This document shows positions 53,276-61,402 of a stretch of 64,000 nucleotides of DNA, in pieces. Numbering within the stretch: position 1 is the stretch's first letter; every line of letters starts with the position of its first letter. The position numbers were made by a program, and so were the translations under genes. The notes under the pieces were generated by a model. It saw only the letters and a list, made by a program, of their open reading frames with translations. It was not told where the DNA came from and did no database searches. The stretch comes from Arthrobacter bussei (lineage in GTDB: Bacteria; Actinomycetota; Actinomycetes; Actinomycetales; Micrococcaceae): positions 1,664,677-1,728,676 of the forward strand of contig NZ_VJXX01000001.1 of the NCBI RefSeq assembly GCF_009377195.2. Reading direction: 5' to 3'.

Positions 53276-54098
53276 GCGCCGCCGCTACCCCTACCTCGAC
53301 ATTCCGCCCGGACCCACCGGACGGCCCCGGCCGATCGCCCTCTCACACCGCGGCTTCGCGCCCGACGGCGGCGAGAACACGCTCGCCGCCTTCGAGCGGT
53401 CTGTCGCCCTGGGATTCGCCTACCTCGAGATCGACGTCCGGGCGTCCCTGGACGGCGTGGTCATGGTCTTCCACGACGAGCACCTGGACCGGGTGACGGG
53501 CGCCCACGGCCCGATCGCTGGTCGCACGGCCGAGGAACTTCGTGAGCTCCGGGTCCAGGGACATGGGAGCATCCCGACGCTCGAGGAGGTCCTCGTACGC
53601 TGGCCGGAGCTCCGCCTGAACATCGACGTCAAGAGCGATGACTGCATCCGTCCCGTCGCCGAGCTCGTCGATCGCCTGGAGGCGCACGACCGCGTCCTCC
53701 TGGCGTCCTTCTCCGACCGCCGCCGCCGGCGCGTGCTGCGGCTCCTCGCCAGGCCGGCGGCGTCCTCCGCGGGCATGCTCGTGAACGCGCTGGCGAAGCT
53801 GCTGGCGCCGGTCGGGCTCGTCGGGGTGGTCGCGCGCCGTGCCGGGGTGCAGGCGCTTCAGGTCCCGGAGACCTACCGGGGCATCCGCGTGGTGACCCGC
53901 CGGTTCGTCGCGGCGTGCCACGCCGGCGGCCTGCAGGTGCATGTCTGGACGATCAACAACCGGGAGGACATGGACCGGCTGCTGGACCTCGGCGTCGACG
54001 GCCTGGTGTCCGATGCCGCCGACGTCCTCGCCGCCTGCCTGGACGCCCGCTCCTCATGGCCGCCGGCCGCGACACCGCCCGACCCCCGGCTCCCGTAG
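53253..54098 (+). CDS. Glycerophosphodiester phosphodiesterase
   Basis: GDPD-family enzyme (281 aa) that hydrolyses glycerophosphodiesters to glycerol 3-phosphate and an alcohol. The catalytic region reads SHRGFAPDGGENTLAAF, then LEIDVRASLDGVVMVFHDEHLDR in parts (conserved His, Glu, Asp, His). A late HVWTINNREDMDRLL is the family C-terminal Trp motif. I place the start at TTG 53253 because GGAGGAGAG lies directly upstream and the earlier frame lies inside the HAD gene. Cytoplasmic; no signal peptide is seen. Confidence 0.88.
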   Translation: MRHSGRPERRRYPYLDIPPGPTGRPRPIALSHRGFAPDGGENTLAAFERSVALGFAYLEIDVRASLDGVVMVFHDEHLDRVTGAHGPIAGRTAEELRELRVQGHGSIPTLEEVLVRWPELRLNIDVKSDDCIRPVAELVDRLEAHDRVLLASFSDRRRRRVLRLLARPAASSAGMLVNALAKLLAPVGLVGVVARRAGVQALQVPETYRGIRVVTRRFVAACHAGGLQVHVWTINNREDMDRLLDLGVDGLVSDAADVLAACLDARSSWPPAATPPDPRLP

Positions 54099-54123
54099 CA
54101 CCCCGACCCCGAGAGGCACCACC

Positions 54124-55581
54124 ATGGCTCTCACACCTTCCCCCGCAGCGCACGACGTCGATCTCGCGGTGATCGGCGGAGGCACCGCCGGGCTCGTGGG
54201 TGCACAGACCGCCGCCGGACTCGGCGCACGCGTGGTGCTGGTCGAGGAGGAGAGGACCGGGGGTGACTGCCTCTACACGGGGTGCGTGCCGTCGAAGGCG
54301 CTGCTCGCGGCCGCCTCCGCTGCGGCCCAGGCACGGCGGGCTTCCCGGTACGGTGTCGACGTGGGAGGCGTGACGGTGGACTTCGCCCGCGTCATGCAGC
54401 ACGTCCGGCAGGCCATCGCGCACATCGAGCCCGTCGACTCACCCGAGGCCCTCGGACGGGCCGGGGTCGAGGTGGTTCCCGGCCGGGCTCAGGTCCTGCC
54501 CGACGGCAGCCTCCGGGTCGGTGTGCGGACCATCCGCGCCCGCCACGTGCTGGTCGCCACCGGGTCCGCCCCCGCCCTCCCGGACCTGCCGGGGATCGAC
54601 GGTGTGCACGTGCTCACGAACGAGAACCTCTGGGACCTCGCGGTCCTCCCGGCCAGGCTCGTGATCATCGGAGGAGGGCCGGTGGGATGCGAGCTGGCCC
54701 AGGCCTTCGCCCGGCTCGGCTCGGACGTGACCGTCGTGCACCGCGGGAAGCGCCTCCTGCCGCGGGAGGACCCAGAGGCCTCGGCCGTGCTCCGTGCGGC
54801 GCTGGAGGAGGACGGCGTCCGCATCCTGCTCGAGCACGGTGCGGTCTCCGTCCGAGGCACCGGGGACGGCGCAGGGGACGGCGGGACCGAGGGCGGCCTG
54901 CTGACGACGACGTCGGGCGAGGACCTCGCGTTCACGCACCTCCTCGCGGCCGCCGGGCGCACGCCACGCAGCCGCGGCTTCGGGCTGGAGCAAGCGGGGG
55001 TGGAGCTCGACGGCGCCGGATACGTCGTGACGGACCGTCACCTGCGGACGTCGCGGCCGGGATTCTGGGCCTCGGGAGACGTGACGGACCACCCGAAGTA
55101 CACCCATACGGCCGGTGTCCACGCGAGCATCGCCGCGGGAAACGCGATCCTCGGGCCGCTCCGCACGGTGAGCCGGATCGAGCCGCCGCGCGTCACGTTC
55201 ACCGATCCCGAGATCGCCGCGGTCGGTGCTCCCACCGGGAAGGGCGGGATCGAGCAGGCCGTGCACCACACCCACCTGGACCGGGCGGTGACGGAGCAAC
55301 GGATGGAGGGCTTCACACGTCTCGCCTTCGACCGGCGGGGGCGGGTCATCGGCGGGACCATCGTGGGCCCGCGCGCCGGGGAGTCCCTCGGCGAGGTGTG
55401 CCTCGCCGTGCAGCGGAAGCTGTCGGCGACCGCCGTGGCCGGCGTGACGCACCCTTACCCCACCCACAACGACGGCGTGTGGAACGCGGCTATCGCCCGG
55501 ACGCGGACCGTGCTGGCCTCGCCCGTGCCCAAGGCCCTCGGTCGTCTCGCCCGGCGGGTGCAGGAGCGCAGGACGCGCTGA
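54124..55581 (+). CDS. FAD-dependent pyridine nucleotide-disulfide oxidoreductase
   Basis: Mercuric reductase/dihydrolipoamide dehydrogenase-like flavoprotein (485 aa). FAD-binding GGGTAGLVGA, the redox-active disulfide GGDCLYTGCVPSK, the NAD(P) motif GGGPVGCELAQAFARLG and FAD motif FWASGDVTD are present, with the dimerisation domain at the end (HPYPTHNDGVWNAAI). The His-Pro...Thr pair is kept, but the Glu of the classical HxxxxE dyad is Asp/Asn-like here, so the thiol substrate may differ. It starts at ATG 54124, after GAGAGG. No E2 or merA partner genes are present. Confidence 0.88.
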   Translation: MALTPSPAAHDVDLAVIGGGTAGLVGAQTAAGLGARVVLVEEERTGGDCLYTGCVPSKALLAAASAAAQARRASRYGVDVGGVTVDFARVMQHVRQAIAHIEPVDSPEALGRAGVEVVPGRAQVLPDGSLRVGVRTIRARHVLVATGSAPALPDLPGIDGVHVLTNENLWDLAVLPARLVIIGGGPVGCELAQAFARLGSDVTVVHRGKRLLPREDPEASAVLRAALEEDGVRILLEHGAVSVRGTGDGAGDGGTEGGLLTTTSGEDLAFTHLLAAAGRTPRSRGFGLEQAGVELDGAGYVVTDRHLRTSRPGFWASGDVTDHPKYTHTAGVHASIAAGNAILGPLRTVSRIEPPRVTFTDPEIAAVGAPTGKGGIEQAVHHTHLDRAVTEQRMEGFTRLAFDRRGRVIGGTIVGPRAGESLGEVCLAVQRKLSATAVAGVTHPYPTHNDGVWNAAIARTRTVLASPVPKALGRLARRVQERRTR

Positions 55582-55610
55582 CCCGTCCGGCAGGCGGGGC
55601 TCCGCCATGC

Positions 55611-55648
55611 GGGAGCCCGGTCGCGGCCACTCCCGCAACCGGGCTCCC
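55611..55648. terminator. Bidirectional terminator
   Basis: GGGAGCCCGGT (55611-55621) pairs with ACCGGGCTCCC (55638-55648), between the flavoprotein stop and the convergent arabinanase. Confidence 0.8.
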
Positions 55649-55738
55649 TCGGTGTCGGTGCATCAGCGGGGTATCGCGCCACCGCCGATCCACCGAGCCT
55701 GGTGCCTGCGACGCCCGTCATGCGGGCGCCGCAGGAGT

Positions 55739-57205
55739 CTAGGTCCGGCCCTTGCCGGGCTTCGCCTCGACGGTCAGTTCCACCGGCTCGGTGGTGACCG
55801 CTCCGTGGGCGTTCGAGAAGGTCACCCGGAACAGGCGTCCGTCGTCGGCGGTGCGCGCCTTCTTCACCTCGGCCGTCGAGGTGTACGTGCCGTCGTCGTC
55901 GCGCTCCGCACGCTGCGTGACGTCCGCGGGACGCCAGGTCACGCCGTCGTCGTCGGAGCTCTCCCAGACGGCCACGGGTTCGGGCGTGCCGACAGCGCTC
56001 GCCGCGAGGCGGGCCTTGTGGCCGTCCCGGACGGCGACGTCGGCCGGCAGGGACGCGAGTTCCGGCACCTCGACGGTCTGGTCCACCGTGGGCCAGCCGT
56101 CCTCCCAGCCCATCTTCTGCAGCCCGAGCGTCGGGATGTAGGGTGCCGCCGCATTGTTCCGGTCGTAGTAGTGGAACGCGAGGTAGTCCCCGAACACGGA
56201 CTGGCCGCCGAGTCCGTTCATGGCCCCGTGCGATTTCATCAGGACGGTGCCACCCCCACCGACCATGTCCCGGCCCTCCCTGTCCAGAAAGGGTCCCGTG
56301 ATGGACTCCGAGCGGCCCACGGCGATCTTGTAGGTGGAGTCGGCGCCACGGCAGCAGAAGTCGAAGGATGTGAAGAGGTAGTAGTAGCCGTCGCGGTGGG
56401 TGATGTACGGCGCTTCGATCGGGTTGCCGGGGATGAAGCGGTCCGCGAGGTTGACCGTCTGCGACTGCCAGTCCTCCACGGGCTTGCCGCTCGGCCACTC
56501 GAGCGGGATCAGGAAGATGCCGTACCAGAAGGACCCGATGGACATCCAGGGCCTGCCGTCCTCGTCCTCGACGATCCCCGCGTCGATGGCATTGAAGGTC
56601 TTGTCCGGGTTGGCGGGATCGATTCCCGTGGCAGAGGATTCGACGACGACGCCCTGGTCCACCCAGGCGTAGTCCGGGTCCTCCGGGTCGAGTGTGGTGT
56701 TGGTCGCGAGTGCCGTGAGCGAATCGTTGGTGCCGAACCGGGAGGCCGAGTAGTAGAGGTAGTAGGTGCCGTCGTTCTCGTAGATCTCGGGGGCCCACAG
56801 GTTCTCGGGCAGGGCGCCGTCGGAGTAGCGCTCGTCGATCCAGCCGGGGATCTCGTCCCAGACGGTACCGGAGTACTGCCAGGTGGTGCCCTCGTCCTCG
56901 GAGGACCAGATCTGGATGGTTCCGCCGTTCTCGCGGGCGAGCAGCCCTGTGGAGTAGACGTACCAGGTGCCGTCGTCGTCGATGATCAGGGCGGGGTCGT
57001 GGACGGGGGTGGTCTCACCGACCACGGACTTGCCGCCCACGAGGTCATCGAGGCTGCCCGCAGCCGACTGCCGGGTGAGGGAGGCCTGAGCGGGAGGATC
57101 CTTCGGGCCTGCGGAGGCGGGCAACGCGGCGCCGGTCAGGGCGAGCGCCAGAACGGCGACGATACTGGCGGGGCGCGACCAGAGGGTGGGACGTGACGTC
57201 ATCAT
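55739..57205 (-). CDS. Secreted GH43 arabinan endo-1,5-alpha-L-arabinosidase
   Basis: Extracellular arabinanase (488 aa) with a five-bladed beta-propeller. A Sec signal peptide (ends near ALPASA) is followed by the propeller with the catalytic-base Asp in TPVHDPALI (D70), the pKa-modulating Asp in FNAIDAGIVED and the acid Glu in PIEAPYITH. The last 95 residues form an Ig-like module (PVAVWESSDDDGVTWR) ending PGKGRT. The start is ATG 57205 because AAAGGA lies 7 bases upstream; GTG 57208 is an alternative. A LacI-type inverted repeat precedes it. It acts on plant arabinan, and no arabinose transport or catabolic genes are adjacent. Confidence 0.9.
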   Translation of the reverse strand: MMTSRPTLWSRPASIVAVLALALTGAALPASAGPKDPPAQASLTRQSAAGSLDDLVGGKSVVGETTPVHDPALIIDDDGTWYVYSTGLLARENGGTIQIWSSEDEGTTWQYSGTVWDEIPGWIDERYSDGALPENLWAPEIYENDGTYYLYYSASRFGTNDSLTALATNTTLDPEDPDYAWVDQGVVVESSATGIDPANPDKTFNAIDAGIVEDEDGRPWMSIGSFWYGIFLIPLEWPSGKPVEDWQSQTVNLADRFIPGNPIEAPYITHRDGYYYLFTSFDFCCRGADSTYKIAVGRSESITGPFLDREGRDMVGGGGTVLMKSHGAMNGLGGQSVFGDYLAFHYYDRNNAAAPYIPTLGLQKMGWEDGWPTVDQTVEVPELASLPADVAVRDGHKARLAASAVGTPEPVAVWESSDDDGVTWRPADVTQRAERDDDGTYTSTAEVKKARTADDGRLFRVTFSNAHGAVTTEPVELTVEAKPGKGRT

Positions 57206-57256
57206 CACGTGGTCCTTTCGATGGGAAGAGGACGGGCGCGACGGTCCGCGAACCCG

Positions 57257-57283
57257 TTTACATCGTTGTCTACATCGTTGTAG
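57257..57283. promoter_or_regulatory. LacI/AraR-type operator upstream of the arabinanase
   Basis: TTTACATCGTTGT (57257-57269) and CTACATCGTTGTAG (57270-57283) form a direct repeat; the second copy is also a palindrome (CTACA-TCGT-TGTAG). It lies about 50 bases before the start codon, so it probably covers the promoter. Sugar-responsive repression is inferred. Confidence 0.6.
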
Positions 57284-57382
57284 AAGAGTGCCACGACCTC
57301 ACGGGGCAGTCAAGGTCATCATTCGACGGGACGGGACGGGACGGGACGGGAGCGCCTGCGCCGAGGAGGAGGGGGACGGTTC

Positions 57383-57682
57383 CTAGCGGCGGCCCGAGGC
57401 GGACACGAGACCGCGCGCCAGCTCCAGGACCGTCACGTCGAAGGTGCGCGCGGTGCTCTGCAGATAGGTCAGGGCGCGGTCTCGGTCGCAGTCGTGCTTC
57501 CCCATGACGATCCCGATGGCCGTGTCCACCAGCATCCGCGCCTCGAGTGCTGACTGGAAGTCCTCGTCACAGGCGGAGCGGCGGAAGTCCGGGGAGCGGA
57601 GGAGGTCCGTTCCCGGATACAGGGCGGCGTCGATCTCGTTCATGGATCCCAACTGGCTCGAGTCGTCACGGTGCTGCGTCAC
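57383..57682 (-). CDS. Small ANTAR-domain protein
   Basis: Protein of 99 aa with an almost isolated ANTAR RNA-binding domain (about 40-95): LEARMLVDTAIGIVMGKHDCDRDRALTYLQSTARTF, in parts. There is no GAF or receiver domain, so it has no built-in sensor; a short N-terminal extension may interact with a partner. The start is GTG 57682 or ATG 57643 (MNEIDAAL). ANTAR proteins dimerise on paired RNA hairpins to prevent termination. This is the only intact ANTAR gene in the window. Confidence 0.82.
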   Translation of the reverse strand: MTQHRDDSSQLGSMNEIDAALYPGTDLLRSPDFRRSACDEDFQSALEARMLVDTAIGIVMGKHDCDRDRALTYLQSTARTFDVTVLELARGLVSASGRR

Positions 57683-57829
57683 CAGCGTGACGCCGCTTGT
57701 CGCGCCGGCATTCCCCCTGGATGCGCAACGCGTACCTGAAGGCTAAGCCGATGGGCGGCGGACCGCCATAACCGGCGGGCGACTCCCGCTGGCCGATGCG
57801 CTCGCTATGGCCGACCGCGCGGACCGGTG

Positions 57830-58486
57830 CTAGAGGTCCGCGACTCCGGCCCGGACGGCGAGGACGGCGAGCTGCACCCGGCCGCTGACGTTGAGCTTCG
57901 CCATGACCTTGGTGATCTGGGCCTTCACGGTGGCTTCGCTGACATGCAGCGATCCCGCGATCTGCGCGTTCGTCCGGCCTGCGGTCAGTGCCGAGAGGAT
58001 GGCCCGGTCGCGGGCCGGCAGGCGCCTGATCAGCTGGATCTCGAACGAGTCCGCCGGCTCCGCGGGAAGCGGGAACCGCTGGAGGTCGGGCGGCATGGAG
58101 AAGATGCTCTCGCCGCGGTGGATCAGGCGGAGGGCGGCTCCGAGGTCCGAGGACACCGAGTACTTGGAGAGGTAGCTGACGGCGCCCGCGCGATAGGCAT
58201 CACACATCAGGTCGTACGACGCGGAGGAGGAGAGCATCGCCACCTTCACCTGCGGCATCTGCGAGGTGATCCGGTGGACGGCCTGGACGCCGTCCACATC
58301 GCGCACCATCGTCTCCATCAGCACCAGGTCGGGAGCGAGCTTCACCGCTTCGCTGATGGCGGCGTCGCCGGTCGAACTGACGGACTCGAGCTCGATGTGC
58401 TCCAGCCCTTCGAACAAGCGTTCCATGCCGAGCCGCACCAGGTAGTCGTCGTCGACCAGGTGCACGCGGAGCGTCTGTGTTGCCAC
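57830..58486 (-). CDS. LuxR/NarL-type response regulator with Glu at the phospho-acceptor site
   Basis: Two-domain regulator (218 aa): receiver (about 5-120) and LuxR helix-turn-helix (about 150-215, LPARDRAILSALTAGRTNAQIAGSLHVSEATVKAQI, in parts). Acidic residues D12/D13 and K108 of the receiver are kept, but the phospho-acceptor is E58 (LVLMETMVRDVDG) instead of Asp. The protein is therefore likely phosphorylation-independent or constitutively active-like. No histidine kinase is adjacent. GTG 58486 follows GGAAGG. It is transcribed in the direction of, and after, the SipW operon, which ends 206 bases upstream. Confidence 0.9.
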   Translation of the reverse strand: MATQTLRVHLVDDDYLVRLGMERLFEGLEHIELESVSSTGDAAISEAVKLAPDLVLMETMVRDVDGVQAVHRITSQMPQVKVAMLSSSASYDLMCDAYRAGAVSYLSKYSVSSDLGAALRLIHRGESIFSMPPDLQRFPLPAEPADSFEIQLIRRLPARDRAILSALTAGRTNAQIAGSLHVSEATVKAQITKVMAKLNVSGRVQLAVLAVRAGVADL

Positions 58487-58692
58487 GGATGAGACCTTCC
58501 CCCAGAGACAGTGGCCTGTCCACCACTTGTGCAGCGACGCGTCGGACCCAACACCCTCCGCGCCACAGTCAAGGGATATCCGATCCGCCGACCGATAGCC
58601 ACCCAGGAGACCCCTTTTCGCTGATCGGACCGGAAAATTAGCGGATCGGGCGCCTCTTCCTTGCGTCGATGCTGAGTCCGGATCGGGCGGGA

Positions 58693-59232
58693 TCAGGCCG
58701 GGCGGCACCCCGAGATGCCGAGCAGATCCGACGTCACGAGGACGTCTGCCCGCGCCGTCCATCCGCTGCGCTGCACCTGGAAGGTGAACCGGGTGGAGGA
58801 ACCGAGCGTGAGGAGGCTGCCCAGCAGGGTGGTGGGGATGGTCGTGGTGACCGTCCCGTCGGCACCGGTGACGGTGTTGATGGTGCCCAGGCTGAAGCCC
58901 GTGACCGGCTCGAGCGCCAGTCCGCTGGTCACGCGGAAGAGCTGGGCCTCGATGAGGGTGAACCCCGGCGGGAGGCGCCAGGTGACGATGACCCCGGTCA
59001 CCGTGTTGAGGAGGCCTTCCCTGCGCAGGGTGCACGCAGCGATGACCGGTGGTGGCACCACGGCTGCCACGACGGTCCCGCCGGTGAAACTGCCCACCGA
59101 CCATCCGGCGTCCGTGACGGCTGGGACGGGGGTGGACGCGACCAGGAGCAGGGCCGCGAGACCGACGCCCACGCGGCCGCGGAGTGCGGCTCCGTCTCTG
59201 CGCCGCGGCCGCCCGGTGATGTCGGTCCTCAT
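58693..59232 (-). CDS. Secreted surface protein of the SipW operon
   Basis: Exported protein (179 aa) with an N-terminal signal-like segment (residues 22-42, GVGLAALLLVASTPVPAVTDAG) and then WSVGSFTGGTV, which resembles the post-cleavage region of SipW substrates. The rest is beta-strand-rich with few charged residues. Two Cys (IAACTLR and ISGCRP) may form a disulfide. I do not recognise a named family. The ATG overlaps the signal peptidase stop (ATGA), so it is the last gene of the operon. Confidence 0.75.
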   Translation of the reverse strand: MRTDITGRPRRRDGAALRGRVGVGLAALLLVASTPVPAVTDAGWSVGSFTGGTVVAAVVPPPVIAACTLRREGLLNTVTGVIVTWRLPPGFTLIEAQLFRVTSGLALEPVTGFSLGTINTVTGADGTVTTTIPTTLLGSLLTLGSSTRFTFQVQRSGWTARADVLVTSDLLGISGCRPA

Positions 59233-59774
59233 CCCGAACGCCGGTTCCGGCCTGCGCGTGGGAGGTCGGACGGGCCGTGTGTCGAGCTGCGGTGCCGCGC
59301 AGCCGACGGCGGCCAACTCCCCCAGGTCACGAGTCCGGCAACTGCCAGCGTGATCCCCGCGAGGACGGGCGGTTCCGACAGGCGGACGATCACGGGGGCC
59401 AGTCCCGGGGCGGACCAGAGCACACGCCGAACGGTGTCCACGGTGTAGGGCGCCGGGTCGTCGGAGGCATTCGCGTCACCCCGCATCGTGATGGTGCGCG
59501 CCGGCCCGCCGGTGTCCGCCACCGAGGTCACGCGATGCGTGATCGGGAGGTTGCCCCGGCGGTCGACCGTCACGACGTCGTCGGCCTGGATCTCCGCTGC
59601 AGAGATCTCCCTCACCACTGCGACGGAGCCCGCGGGGATGGTCGGGCTCATCGACCCGGTCCGGAACATGATGAGCGTGATGTCGAATGCCAGAGCGGCG
59701 ACCACCAGGAGGATGCACACCGCGCCGCCCACGGCGGTCAGGTTCAGCAGGACCTCGCGCAGGTGCCGCATCAT
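59229..59774 (-). CDS. sipW: SipW-type (S26B) signal peptidase I
   Basis: Membrane signal peptidase (181 aa) of the archaeal/ER-type subfamily. The first helix (about 12-36) is followed by the catalytic Ser in MFRTGSMSPTIPAG (S41). The base is His (LPITHRVTSV, H80) rather than Lys, with Asp in MRGDANASDDP. A second hydrophobic segment lies near the C-terminus. The ATG 59774 overlaps the previous stop (ATGA). ATG 59801 is also possible. In Bacillus, SipW cleaves TasA/TapA precursors; its substrates here are likely the two upstream-encoded TasA-like proteins. Confidence 0.9.
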   Translation of the reverse strand: MMRHLREVLLNLTAVGGAVCILLVVAALAFDITLIMFRTGSMSPTIPAGSVAVVREISAAEIQADDVVTVDRRGNLPITHRVTSVADTGGPARTITMRGDANASDDPAPYTVDTVRRVLWSAPGLAPVIVRLSEPPVLAGITLAVAGLVTWGSWPPSAARHRSSTHGPSDLPRAGRNRRSG

Positions 59775-60439
59775 GGCGTCGAGGTCGCCGAGAACTGCCA
59801 TACGGCGGTCGCCGCCTTGCCCTGCAGCAGGTTGCTCGCACCCGCGGGCAGGGCCACCTCGAAGCAGAAGCGGACGCTCGGGCCCGGGCCGGTGGCGGTG
59901 GCGGCCGGGAGAACCGTCGAGGCACCCGCGGCCTGACCGGTGGTGAGCGGTTGTCGGACGGTGTCCGATCCGACGAGGAAGGTGGCGCCGGCCACGAAGG
60001 CCGACGCGTCACACGTATCCGCCCGGACCGCCCGGTAGACCAGCGCGGCGCCCAGGAGCGGGGCAGGTCCCGTGCCGGTCACCGCGGCGGCGCCGAGCGA
60101 CGTCGTCCCAGCTGTGGATCCCGTCTGCGTCCTCAGTGCGATCGGCGCGTACACCGTGCTGCCCGGATACAGGCCCGTGGCGTTGAACGCGAGGGTGGCA
60201 CCGGGGGCGGTCTCGTTCACCGTCCACGGCCCGGCCACCGAGTACGGGCTCGAGACCGTCGATTCGAGGGAGAACCTGCTCGCGGTGAAGGAGCCGGATG
60301 CGTACTCCGTGTCCGTCCACGAGGCGAGGGTCACCGACCCCCCGATGCCCAGGACGAGGGCGCCCGCCAGGACCGCGCGGATCCGGCGGAGTCGGGACCG
60401 ATCCCGTCGCGGGACGGGCCGGCGGCTATGTGCGCCCAC
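59771..60439 (-). CDS. TasA/camelysin-like SipW-dependent secreted protein 2
   Basis: Exported protein (222 aa). The signal is of the SipW type: basic Arg-rich region, hydrophobic AVLAGALVLGIGGSVTLA, then SWTDTEYASGSFTASRF, the family cleavage-region hallmark. A beta-rich mature part follows (SSPYSVAGPWTV), with two Cys that may pair (ADTCDASAF and RFCFEV). GTG 60439 lies 1 base after the preceding stop. A role as a fibre or surface-matrix subunit is inferred from the SipW context. Confidence 0.82.
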   Translation of the reverse strand: MGAHSRRPVPRRDRSRLRRIRAVLAGALVLGIGGSVTLASWTDTEYASGSFTASRFSLESTVSSPYSVAGPWTVNETAPGATLAFNATGLYPGSTVYAPIALRTQTGSTAGTTSLGAAAVTGTGPAPLLGAALVYRAVRADTCDASAFVAGATFLVGSDTVRQPLTTGQAAGASTVLPAATATGPGPSVRFCFEVALPAGASNLLQGKAATAVWQFSATSTP

Positions 60440-60440
60440 G

Positions 60441-61088
60441 TCAGGACTGAGAGACTGCCGCGAACTCCCACACGGCGGATCCATCGGCGCCCTGCGTGAT
60501 CGCGCCGGCCGTCACCTTGAAGCAGAGGTTGACCGGAGCGAGCCCGCCCGCGGGTTCGGCCAGATCGAAGGTGGTATCCGCGGATACGGTGCCCAGCGCT
60601 GTGCCGGCTGGTACGAGGGACGTCCCCGTGGTGTCGGCGGTGCAGCCGAAAGTGGAGGTCCGGAGGAGTTCGTACGTGACTCCGGACAGGGATCCCGCCA
60701 CCGGCCCGGCGGAGACCGTGACGGCGGCTGCATAGGTGGCCGCCTCCTCGAGGGCGACGGCGAACGGAGCGAACACGACGTCGCCCGGTGCCAGATTCGT
60801 GGGGTTCACGGTGAAGCCGAGCGGTGCAGCCGTGTCCGCCGTCGCATGGTCGGTGAAGCTGGTGCCATCGGTGCTGCCGACCAGATCGAACTGTCCGGCG
60901 GCGAAAGACCCGATGGCGAACTCGGAATCGTTCCAGGCGGCCAGCGTGACGGCGGCACCTACTCCGAGGACCAGGCCGCCCGCCAGGACTGCGCGAAGAC
61001 GTCGACGGGCCGGATGCGCAGAAGGACCCGAGCTGCCGGGCCCATCGTCGTGTTTCATCGGGGTGGCTGTATGGGTGGCGGTGTTCAC
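60441..61088 (-). CDS. TasA/camelysin-like SipW-dependent secreted protein 1
   Basis: Exported protein (215 aa) and paralogue of the next gene. The signal is Arg-rich, with AVLAGGLVLGVGAAVTLAAW and NDSEFAIGSFAAGQFDL at the cleavage region. The mature domain (about 170 residues) is predicted beta-sandwich with two Cys (FGCTAD and NLCFKV). The start is taken as GTG 61088, with CGAGGAC 5 bases upstream. ATG 61058 is an alternative, and the frame is open to 61133. It is the first gene of the operon. Confidence 0.82.
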   Translation of the reverse strand: MNTATHTATPMKHDDGPGSSGPSAHPARRRLRAVLAGGLVLGVGAAVTLAAWNDSEFAIGSFAAGQFDLVGSTDGTSFTDHATADTAAPLGFTVNPTNLAPGDVVFAPFAVALEEAATYAAAVTVSAGPVAGSLSGVTYELLRTSTFGCTADTTGTSLVPAGTALGTVSADTTFDLAEPAGGLAPVNLCFKVTAGAITQGADGSAVWEFAAVSQS

Positions 61089-61402
61089 GGGACGTCCTCG
61101 GGTAGCGCGGGACCGGCTGAGACCTGCCGGCACAGGAAGGCTAGGCGTTCAGGCCGCCAGCAGGTCTCCGCCCACGCCTAGACCTCCGCGCCCGATGAGC
61201 GCGGCCTCGATGGACGATCGGTGGGTGCGCTCCGGTCCGATGCGCCACCGCCGCCCGGCGCTTCGGCTTCCGGCACTGGCGGGGAAGCCGGACGGGCATC
61301 GCCCGGGGGCTGGCCCGCACTGGCGAGCTGCCTGCATAGCCTCTAGCACGGTCCCCGCGAGGCGGTGGACGGTCTCGGTTCACCGCGTTGCAGGGGGAGT
61401 AC
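61089..61402. other. Intergenic promoter region between SipW operon and surface-protein gene
   Basis: About 310 bases between two divergent genes that both encode cell-surface proteins. No coding frame, repeat or named element is convincing. AGGGGGAG at 61392-61399 is the RBS of the plus-strand gene. The promoters are not recognisable by eye. Confidence 0.4.

Noticed and set aside
54124..55581. Mercuric reductase with a resistance operon
   Set aside because: No merR, merB or transport genes are nearby, and the terminal vicinal Cys pair of MerA is absent.
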